NCBI GenBank assembly: GCA_030608725.1
Contig: JAUWDP010000085.1
Coordinates: 1 to 5,746 of the forward strand
Reading direction: 5' to 3'
Origin: Candidatus Bathyarchaeota archaeon
GTDB lineage: Archaea > Thermoproteota > Bathyarchaeia > TCS64
DNA length: 5,746 bases
Shown here: in pieces, positions 1 to 4,380 of the stretch
Layout: every line of letters begins with the position of its first letter
Position numbering within the stretch: position 1 is the first letter of the stretch
The notes under the pieces: model-generated
Database searches by the model: none
What the model saw: the letters and a program-made list of their open reading frames with translations, nothing else
What the model was told of the DNA's origin: nothing
Translations under genes and position numbers: made by a program

Positions 1-230
1 CCCTGAACCACTACCTCCTGGACCTCACATCGATGGAGGCCTCCCCGGGCGACGTGGCCGAGGTGATCGGGAGGGAGGGAGAGAACAGCCTGGTGAAGAT
101 GGTGGAGGCCTCGGGCTGGATGGTCTACAGCCTCATGAACCACCTCAATCCCTTCACGCCGAGGGTGTACCTGCGGGAGGGAGAGCCGGTGGCGCTGCTG
201 GACCTGTCCCAGGAGGGGCTATCCCTCTAG
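1..230 (+). CDS. 3' end of an unrecognised protein gene (5' truncated by window edge)
   Basis: An open frame enters the window at its first bases (codons read from base 3) and ends at a TAG at 228-230, giving 75 residues of C-terminus. An ATG at 33 is probably internal, because the same frame is open without a stop back to the edge and codes for protein-like sequence (LNHYLLDLTS) before it. The visible part looks soluble, with acidic and hydrophobic stretches (DVAEVIGREGENSLVKM, then YSLMNHLNPFTPRVYLREG) and a hydrophobic LLDL near the end. There are no cysteines, no membrane segment and no motif I can assign to a family. Its last 12 bases overlap the 3' end of the convergent racemase gene, and no T-run terminator follows. 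That it is coding is likely from the open frame and codon style; its function is unknown. Confidence 0.6.
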   Translation, partial: LNHYLLDLTSMEASPGDVAEVIGREGENSLVKMVEASGWMVYSLMNHLNPFTPRVYLREGEPVALLDLSQEGLSL

Positions 231-932
231 GGCGTGCTGGAGCGCCTTCTCGGCGTGGATGACAGCGGTGTCGAATAGCTTCACGTCCGTATGCTCAGGG
301 GTGACAAGGAGAGGTATCTCCGTGCACCCCAGAACGACGCCCTGGGCCCCCCTCTCCACCAATCCATCGATGATCTCCAAGTAGCCCTTCCTAGACTCGG
401 GCAGCAGCTTCCCCAACGAGAGCTCCTGGAAGACCACCCGGTCGACGTATGCCCTCTCCTCCTCCCCTGGCACGATGGCCTCGATGCCGTGATTCTTCAG
501 CCCCTCAACGTAGAAGGGCTTCTCCATTGTGAAGCGGGTGCCCAGGAGGCCAACGGTGTCCAGCCCTGCCTCCTTGACGGCCTCCGCCGTGGCGTCGACA
601 ATGCTCAGCATTGGGATGGGGGACCTCGCCTGGAGCTTGTCGAAGAGGATGTGCATAGTGTTCGTGGCGATGACAGCGAAGTCGGCCCCCGCGGCGTGGA
701 GCCTCCTCAGGCCGTCCATGAGCCCCTCCTCGATGCTGGCCCAGTCCTCCACGCCCATCCAGTCCTCGAACCTCTGGAAGCTCACGTCGTAGATGACCAT
801 CTCCGGGTAGGCCAGGTTCCCGTATAGCTCCTCGTACCTCCTGAAGATGTGCTGATAATACGATACCGTAGACTCAGCGGTCATCCCGCCGAGGATCCCG
901 ATCCTCTTGTACATGCGAATACTTTCTCCCAT
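219..932 (-). CDS. Aspartate/glutamate racemase family protein, YgeA-like
   Basis: A 237-residue PLP-independent amino-acid racemase of the Asp/Glu racemase superfamily, which interconverts L and D forms of acidic amino acids in the cytoplasm through two facing acid/base residues. The N-terminal IGILGGMTAEST motif (residues 11-22), the first catalytic block ATNTMH (89-94), LLGTRFTME (129-137) and the second block GCTEI (202-206) are all present. The overall pattern, including the FDTAVIHAE ending, closely follows E. coli YgeA. Where classical aspartate racemases have a Cys-Cys pair, this protein has Thr90 and Cys203, the Thr/Cys arrangement known from YgeA; that arrangement was linked to unusual, stereo-biased activity. 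The start is uncertain. ATG at 932 has only a distant GGTG, while the ATG at 914 (MYKRIGILGG) fits the family's usual N-terminus better. Its 3' end overlaps the upstream + gene by 12 bp, and its promoter is shared divergently with the GyrI-like gene. The family call is firm; the substrate is not. Confidence 0.92.
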   Translation of the reverse strand: MGESIRMYKRIGILGGMTAESTVSYYQHIFRRYEELYGNLAYPEMVIYDVSFQRFEDWMGVEDWASIEEGLMDGLRRLHAAGADFAVIATNTMHILFDKLQARSPIPMLSIVDATAEAVKEAGLDTVGLLGTRFTMEKPFYVEGLKNHGIEAIVPGEEERAYVDRVVFQELSLGKLLPESRKGYLEIIDGLVERGAQGVVLGCTEIPLLVTPEHTDVKLFDTAVIHAEKALQHALEG

Positions 933-990
933 GGAGAGTGCCCCCCACCGTATTTCAGTCTCACCATGAGAGAGCCTGTTTTAGATTATT

Positions 991-1000
991 CTTATTTAAA
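991..1000. promoter_or_regulatory. AT-rich TATA-like core between divergent racemase and GyrI-like genes
   Basis: The sequence CTTATTTAAA (TTTAAATAAG on the other strand) is the most TATA-like element in the 128-bp divergent gap 933-1060, which is clearly AT-richer than the flanking genes. Using the archaeal spacing of about 26 bp from box centre to start site, it would place a minus-strand start near 970 (about 37-nt leader to the racemase ATG at 932). A plus-strand start would fall near 1022 (about 39-nt leader to the ATG at 1061). One near-symmetric box may serve both directions, or other AT-rich sequence up to 1015 may contribute. This is inferred from spacing only. Confidence 0.4.
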
Positions 1001-1040
1001 CACCTTAAAAAATGGAAAACGACTATACATGGATTGCATC

Positions 1041-1046
1041 GGAGGG
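1041..1046 (+). promoter_or_regulatory. Possible ribosome-binding site (GGAGGG) for the GyrI-like gene
   Basis: GGAGGG lies 14 nt before the ATG at 1061. That is longer than ideal, but it is the only Shine-Dalgarno-like stretch in the leader, and it supports 1061 over the in-frame ATG at 938, which would lie upstream of the predicted transcription start. A second in-frame ATG at 1091 has GGAG four bases before it but would remove the first strand of the domain. Confidence 0.35.
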
Positions 1047-1060
1047 ATTCCACGGACTAT

Positions 1061-1537
1061 ATGGAGGTACGGCTGGAAAGGCTGGAGACCATGAGGGCCC
1101 TGTACGCCCACGCCCTGAGCGAAACCCCGGAGGAGGACGCAGCGAGTGAGGTCAGGGGCTGGGCCGAGGCGAGGGGGCTCCTCGACGAGGGATCGGGGGC
1201 GCGCCAGTTCGGCAGGAACACATACCCGACGAACGACCCTGAGCCCCACGGATACGAGTCCTACATCACGATAGGCCCCGACGTGGAGGCGGAGGGCGGC
1301 CTGGAGATCCGTGAGATATCCGGTGGGTTATACGCAGCCCTCAGGTTCAAGGACTTGGAGAACATAACGGAGGCCTGGGGGCGCATCCACGGCTGGATAG
1401 AGGAGAGCGAGTACGAGAAGGTGGACTGGAGGAGGGGGGAGCACGGCTGGGTCAACGGCTACGAGGAGCACCTCAACCCTGGGGAGGAGTCCCAGAGCGA
1501 ATGGGTTTTTGACCTCTGGATCCAGCTCAAGGAGTAG
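1061..1537 (+). CDS. Stand-alone GyrI-like / AraC effector-binding domain protein
   Basis: A 158-residue protein made of one GyrI-like small-molecule-binding (SOUL-like beta-alpha) domain, the fold found at the C-terminus of AraC- and MerR-type regulators and alone in SbmC/GyrI. Family hallmarks are PTNDPEPHGYESYITIGPDV (residues 56-75), EIREISGGLYAALRFKD (82-98), the helix ITEAWGRIHGWIEESEYE (102-119), then YEEHLNP (134-140) and the closing strand FDLWIQLK (150-157). Glu134 or Glu135 matches the conserved acidic residue that contacts cationic ligands in this family. There is no helix-turn-helix, signal peptide or membrane segment, so it is probably a cytoplasmic ligand binder, or possibly a hydrolase-like member, rather than a DNA-binding regulator. 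The start at 1061 was chosen because the frame upstream translates the promoter. A Nudix gene follows 45 bp downstream, probably co-transcribed. The natural ligand is unknown. Confidence 0.85.
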   Translation: MEVRLERLETMRALYAHALSETPEEDAASEVRGWAEARGLLDEGSGARQFGRNTYPTNDPEPHGYESYITIGPDVEAEGGLEIREISGGLYAALRFKDLENITEAWGRIHGWIEESEYEKVDWRRGEHGWVNGYEEHLNPGEESQSEWVFDLWIQLKE

Positions 1538-1572
1538 AGATACCCCTAAATTCACAGCCATATCTTGTGGAT

Positions 1573-1580
1573 GGTGTGAG
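1573..1580 (+). promoter_or_regulatory. Ribosome-binding site for the Nudix gene
   Basis: GGTGTGAG, close to the archaeal GGTGA/GAGGTG consensus, has its GGTG core 6 nt before the ATG at 1583. It supports that ATG as the start. Translation from the ATG at 1571 would be out of frame with the Nudix protein. Confidence 0.45.
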
Positions 1581-1582
1581 CC

Positions 1583-2014
1583 ATGGTAATCGAAAGACCG
1601 TCCGTCCAGGCAGTCATCTACGACGCAGAAAAGGGAAAGATGCTCCTCATAATGATACACGACACGAGAATGGACGAGTTGGTCTGGAGGCTCGTGAAGG
1701 GGGGCGTCGCGGAAGGGGAGGCGGATCCCGAGGCTTTGAAGCGGGAGATCGGGGAGGAGGTAGGCCTCAAAGAGGTCCAGGTCCTTGAGAAGATCAACTA
1801 CTACGAGTTCGAAAACAAGGATAAGAGGCACATGGTCTCGGCCTACCTTGTGGAGGCGAACATCGACGAGGCCGTGACGCTTCAGAGTGGGAGCGAGGAA
1901 GACACCGCCATATTAGACCACGCGTGGCTTTCACCGGAGAAAGCCCTTGAGACCCTGTACTGGGAGGACGAGAAGAGATCGGTCAGAGCCGCAATAGGAT
2001 ACCTCAAAAAGTAG
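1583..2014 (+). CDS. Nudix hydrolase domain protein
   Basis: A 143-residue single-domain Nudix protein. The 23-residue Nudix box is complete at residues 40-62: Gly40, Glu46, Arg54-Glu55, Glu58-Glu59, Gly61-Leu62, matching GX5EX7REUXEEXGU exactly. These residues bind the divalent metal and provide catalysis for cleavage of nucleoside-diphosphate-linked substrates in the cytoplasm. The strand before the box reads VWRLVKGG (34-41), a K-G variant of the WxxPKG motif seen in diadenosine-polyphosphate and inositol-polyphosphate hydrolases, but the Pro is missing, so that affinity is only suggestive. The C-terminal part has the usual beta strand HMVSAYLVEA (83-92) and the WLSPEKALETL segment (115-125) typical of the closing helix. 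It probably shares a transcript with the GyrI-like gene 45 bp upstream, and it converges on the aminotransferase across 19 bp. Enzyme family is certain; substrate cannot be read from sequence. Confidence 0.93.
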   Translation: MVIERPSVQAVIYDAEKGKMLLIMIHDTRMDELVWRLVKGGVAEGEADPEALKREIGEEVGLKEVQVLEKINYYEFENKDKRHMVSAYLVEANIDEAVTLQSGSEEDTAILDHAWLSPEKALETLYWEDEKRSVRAAIGYLKK

Positions 2015-2022
2015 AGGAAAAA
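2006..2022 (-). terminator. T-run terminator downstream of the aminotransferase (minus strand)
   Basis: On the minus strand, just after the aminotransferase stop, the sequence reads TATTTTTCC then TACTTTTTG: two runs of five T within 17 bases in an otherwise GC-rich region. Archaeal RNA polymerase typically stops at such T-runs without a hairpin. The second run lies inside the last codons of the convergent Nudix gene. No matching T-run is seen on the plus strand for the Nudix transcript. Confidence 0.45.
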
Positions 2023-2033
2023 TAGGAGGGGAG

Positions 2034-3206
2034 CTAGCCCTTCAGGCCACTGAAGTACTTCTCGAGCCTGTCGACGGCCTCCTCAAGGACATCCACCGGC
2101 TTGACCAAGGCAAGCCTCACATGGCCCTCACCCTTCGGGCCGTAGACGGAGCCGGGGGCCACAAGGACCTCCCCTCCCTGCAACAGCCCCATTAGAAGCT
2201 GCATACTGGGCACCCCGAGGCCACTGACGTCGGGGAAGACATAGAAGGCACCCTCGGGCATGGGGCAGGAGACCCCGTCTATCTCGTTGAGCCGGGGAAC
2301 CACAGCGTCTATACGCTTTTTATACTCCTCCCTCATGGAGTCCACGAAGTCCCAGCCCTCCGCCAGGGCCTTGGTGGCCGCCTTCTGGAAGGGGAGGGGC
2401 ATACCGGTGATGCCTATGGGGACCTGATTGATCTTCTCCATCAGCTGGGGGCCAGCGATGATGTACCCCGCCCTGCAGCCGGTCCAGGCGAAGGTCTTGC
2501 TGAAGCTCATAAGCACCATGGTCCTCTCCTCCATCCCCGGCTTATCGATGATGGGCACGTGCTTCCCGTCCCAGATGAACTCCGTGTAGATCTCGTCCGA
2601 GATCACCAGCACGTCCTTCTCAACGGCTATCTCGGCCAGCCTCCCGATCTCCGCCTCCGTCCAGACCGCCCCTGTCGGGTTGTCGGGGCTGCAGAAGAGG
2701 ACCGCCTTGGTCTTGTCTGTGATGGCTGCCTCGATGTTTTCGAAGTCAGGCCTGTAGAGCCCCTTCTCGTCCTTCTTTTGGGCTGCGCGAGTGATCTTGG
2801 CCCCGAAGTATGCCGCTGGTTGGGCGTAGCCCGTGTAGCAGGGGTCCATGAGCAGCACCTCGTCCCCGGGGTTCAGGATGGTCCCGAAGGCCCTGAAGAT
2901 GGCCTGGCTCCCGCCGGAGGTGATGAGGACCTGCTTCGCTGGGTCCACCTCGACCCCGTACTTCCCGTAGTAGTCCGCTATCGCGGCCTTGAAGGCGGGG
3001 TCGCCGCCGAAGGCGTAGTGGGTGTGCCCCTCTTTCATCGCGTCGTAGACCGCCTTGCTGATGAACTCGGGCTGGTTGAAGTCGGGGTCCCCCGCCAGGA
3101 GGTTTATGGCGTTGGGGGGGATCGGCGGCATGGACCGTGTGAGGCTGCCTCCGCCCATCGCGAGGATCTCCTTCTTCACGAACTTGTCGACTTCCATATA
3201 GATCAT
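2034..3206 (-). CDS. Class I/II pyridoxal-phosphate aminotransferase (AspB/AspC-like)
   Basis: A 390-residue fold-type-I aminotransferase that moves an amino group between an amino acid and a 2-oxo acid in the cytoplasm; full length for the family. The PLP site is intact. TSGGSQA (96-102) holds the phosphate, Tyr124 (DPCYTGY) should stack on the ring, and NPTG has Asn176. SDEIY has Asp204 and Tyr207, SFSKT has the Schiff-base Lys237, Arg245 binds phosphate, and Arg364 (GHVRLALV) binds the substrate carboxylate. The usual Trp of MTGWR is replaced here by Cys244 (WTGCR). The N-terminal INLLAGDPDFNQP and THYAFGGDP segments also fit the AspB-type subgroup, but substrate (aspartate, alanine, aromatic, other) cannot be told. 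Starts at 3206 and 3197 (MEVDKF) are both possible; a TTTTTA box near 3226-3234 lies about 24-33 bp upstream, hinting at a very short or absent leader. DUF3795 lies 116 bp upstream on the same strand. Confidence 0.95.
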   Translation of the reverse strand: MIYMEVDKFVKKEILAMGGGSLTRSMPPIPPNAINLLAGDPDFNQPEFISKAVYDAMKEGHTHYAFGGDPAFKAAIADYYGKYGVEVDPAKQVLITSGGSQAIFRAFGTILNPGDEVLLMDPCYTGYAQPAAYFGAKITRAAQKKDEKGLYRPDFENIEAAITDKTKAVLFCSPDNPTGAVWTEAEIGRLAEIAVEKDVLVISDEIYTEFIWDGKHVPIIDKPGMEERTMVLMSFSKTFAWTGCRAGYIIAGPQLMEKINQVPIGITGMPLPFQKAATKALAEGWDFVDSMREEYKKRIDAVVPRLNEIDGVSCPMPEGAFYVFPDVSGLGVPSMQLLMGLLQGGEVLVAPGSVYGPKGEGHVRLALVKPVDVLEEAVDRLEKYFSGLKG

Positions 3207-3225
3207 CTAGACTCGGTTACTCCAC

Positions 3226-3234
3226 GTAAAAACC
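3226..3234 (-). promoter_or_regulatory. Possible TATA box for the aminotransferase
   Basis: On the minus strand the sequence GGTTTTTAC is centred near 3230, about 24 bp before the ATG at 3206 and 33 bp before the ATG at 3197. That is archaeal TATA-box spacing for a leaderless or near-leaderless transcript. It would give the aminotransferase its own promoter, separate from the DUF3795 gene upstream. The rest of the 116-bp gap (3207-3322) shows nothing I can assign, only a weak CCCT/AGGG stem around the GC-alternating stretch at about 3250-3264. Confidence 0.3.
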
Positions 3235-3322
3235 TAAGCATTGGATACCCTGTGCGCGCGAGGGATTTACCCGACAACTTGGACACCTCAGGATTACAAT
3301 TATTGATAGCTGAAGGCCACGT

Positions 3323-3844
3323 CTATGAATTCTCTTTCTCTTCGATGAATAGTATGCAGGAGGGCCAGCTGGCCTTGAGCTCCTCAGTCCACCTCTCAAT
3401 GAGCTCTCCCCGATCCCCCTTCCCCTCCTTCACTATGAGCCCCGCGCCGACTGCCCCCGTACGCATCTTCTCGAACCTCTCTGTGTTCCCGCAGACCTCG
3501 TGCTGCCCGCACTCGATGCAGTCCTCCACGCCCCTGTCGATGGCGCAGAGCCTCATGGGGCAGTCCGGGCTCCCGTCCCCGCTCCGGCATCCCCCGCAGA
3601 GGGGCATATCCTCGATGGACTCGAGGCCCTTCGAGAACTCCTTGAAGTCGAAGCATGGTGGGACCCACTCCTCGAGGCCGTAGTTCCCGATGACGTCGGC
3701 GAACCGCCCCGTCAGCTCCCTCAGTGCGCCGTTGCCGGCCACGCAGCTCCCGCACCAGATGCCGCAGTAGCCTATCTGATGTTTCACGGCCTCGAACGGT
3801 TTGACAGCCACATCACCCATCCCCGAGCACAAGCGTGTCATCAT
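3323..3844 (-). CDS. DUF3795 cysteine-rich protein
   Basis: A 173-residue protein (165 if started at 3820) matching the DUF3795 pattern: IGYCGIWCGSC near the N-terminus, PLCGGC in the middle, then CPMRLCAIDRGVEDCIECGQHEVC. Counting from the start at 3844, the cysteines are at 27, 31, 34, 64, 83, 86, 95, 100, 109, 112 and 118, plus Cys6 and Cys163. Such spacing suggests metal binding, zinc or possibly iron-sulfur, but the family has no established function. No signal peptide or membrane segment is seen. The frame stays open upstream to 4126, but that part is antisense to the orphan gene and lacks protein character, so the start is placed at the ATG pair 3844/3841 or at 3820. A TTTAAAA box at 3857-3863 implies a start site near 3834, which would favour 3820. 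It stands divergent from the 115-residue orphan and upstream of the aminotransferase. Confidence 0.85.
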   Translation of the reverse strand: MMTRLCSGMGDVAVKPFEAVKHQIGYCGIWCGSCVAGNGALRELTGRFADVIGNYGLEEWVPPCFDFKEFSKGLESIEDMPLCGGCRSGDGSPDCPMRLCAIDRGVEDCIECGQHEVCGNTERFEKMRTGAVGAGLIVKEGKGDRGELIERWTEELKASWPSCILFIEEKENS

Positions 3845-3856
3845 GTTTATGGCGAC

Positions 3857-3863
3857 TTTTAAA
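3857..3863 (-). promoter_or_regulatory. TATA-like box for the DUF3795 gene
   Basis: TTTAAAA on the minus strand, in an AT-rich patch of the 117-bp divergent gap 3845-3961. Standard archaeal spacing puts transcription start near 3834, between the ATG at 3844/3841 and the ATG at 3820, so it bears on which start codon is used. Prediction from sequence and spacing only. Confidence 0.4.
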
Positions 3864-3920
3864 TCGTTAACTCCGGAACGTCCCCAATCACCTGTGTACT
3901 GCGCGGGGATCGCAAATGTT

Positions 3921-3926
3921 CTATAG
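3921..3926 (+). promoter_or_regulatory. Possible TATA-like element for the 115-residue orphan gene
   Basis: CTATAG, preceded by AAATGTT, is the only TATA-like sequence on the plus strand of the divergent gap. Standard spacing predicts a start site near 3950, inside the ribosome-binding site at 3948-3953, so the fit is imperfect and another element may be used. Confidence 0.25.
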
Positions 3927-3947
3927 AGAAGACGATCATCAAGGGTT

Positions 3948-3953
3948 GAGGTG
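3948..3953 (+). promoter_or_regulatory. Strong ribosome-binding site (GAGGTG) for the 115-residue orphan gene
   Basis: GAGGTG, complementary to the archaeal 16S rRNA 3' end, lies 8 nt before the ATG at 3962. This is the clearest Shine-Dalgarno sequence in the window. It fixes the start of the orphan gene and shows that the plus strand here is the coding one, against the overlapping open frame on the minus strand. Confidence 0.6.
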
Positions 3954-3961
3954 CCGCAGGT

Positions 3962-4309
3962 ATGAAAGTGGAGATAAGACCCACGGAAAAGGTCATCGTG
4001 ATGGGGCTGGACAAACGGTCGCTGGATACCATGGCTTGGTGCGCCACCACCTTCGGCATCAACCGCCTCTTCTGGGTCGACGGCCACCTCATCTGCACCG
4101 AGGTCTTCGAGGAGTCCTTCAAGCACGAGATCAAGGAAGGAGAGTTCTGCATCAGCCAGGCCTGCTACACGAAGTTCCCCAGATACACAAGGCTCTACGA
4201 GGTGGAGAAGGGAAGCCAGATCCCCATCGTGGACGTGTCCGAGATGAGGATCTACAGGAGCCTCCTGAAGGCGATACAGGAGTACGAGAACGCCGAAGAC
4301 GACTCCTAA
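3962..4309 (+). CDS. Uncharacterised 115-residue protein with four cysteines
   Basis: I do not recognise a family. The 115-residue product is soluble and looks alpha/beta: a strand VIVMGLD (residues 11-17), a helix around 19-30, a hairpin NRLFWVDGHLICTEVF (34-49), a strand EFCISQACY (61-69), then SQIPIVDVSEMRIYRSLLKAIQEYE (85-109), a strand followed by an amphipathic helix, and an acidic tail. Cysteines are at 27, 45, 63 and 68; their spacing does not form a standard zinc or iron-sulfur motif, though CISQAC could pair. The start is well supported by a GAGGTG site 8 nt upstream. It ends in TAA, the only non-TAG stop in the window, and the gene is divergent from DUF3795. The peptidase gene begins 71 bp downstream with its own promoter, so co-transcription is not required. 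Codon use matches the neighbours, with no sign of recent transfer. It is very likely a real gene; its function is unknown. Confidence 0.75.
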   Translation: MKVEIRPTEKVIVMGLDKRSLDTMAWCATTFGINRLFWVDGHLICTEVFEESFKHEIKEGEFCISQACYTKFPRYTRLYEVEKGSQIPIVDVSEMRIYRSLLKAIQEYENAEDDS

Positions 4310-4351
4310 CGTCCCACACGCATTGTCTCAATCAGGGCTCATGATAAAGAG

Positions 4352-4357
4352 TATAAG
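4352..4357 (+). promoter_or_regulatory. TATA box of the pepD-like gene, positioned for leaderless transcription
   Basis: TATAAG, preceded by the purine-rich AAAGAG that resembles a TFB recognition element, is centred 26-27 bp before the ATG at 4381. Archaeal transcription starts about that distance downstream of the box, which would place the first RNA base on or next to the start codon. No Shine-Dalgarno sequence is present between 4358 and 4380, which agrees with a leaderless mRNA. It is the best-formed promoter in the window. Confidence 0.55.
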
Positions 4358-4380
4358 CATAATGGAACTGTTTCACCCGT

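Noticed and set aside
291..827. Open frame of 178 codons on the plus strand.
   Set aside because: It is the antisense shadow of the racemase gene, whose catalytic motifs are intact on the minus strand; the translation shows no family features.
938..1060. Earlier in-frame ATG for the GyrI-like protein.
   Set aside because: The extra 41 residues translate the AT-rich divergent promoter region and precede the predicted transcription start; the domain begins at the ATG at 1061.
3207..3322. Possible small RNA or hairpin in the gap between DUF3795 and the aminotransferase, around the GC-alternating stretch near 3250-3264.
   Set aside because: The only pairing I found is a 4-bp CCCT/AGGG stem with a 9-base loop. 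There is no T-run after it, no tRNA-like motif and no promoter that would fit a separate RNA.
2559..3683. A 374-codon open frame on the plus strand, antisense to the aminotransferase and DUF3795 genes.
   Set aside because: It runs opposite two genes with clear family motifs, its translation is Val/Leu/Arg/Asp-rich with no domain pattern, and long antisense open frames are expected in GC-rich genes. No ribosome-binding site is evident.
3845..4126. N-terminal extension of the DUF3795 frame by 94 codons.
   Set aside because: This part is antisense to the orphan gene that has a strong GAGGTG site, it crosses the divergent promoter region, and its translation lacks protein character. DUF3795 proteins normally begin shortly before the YCGxxC motif.
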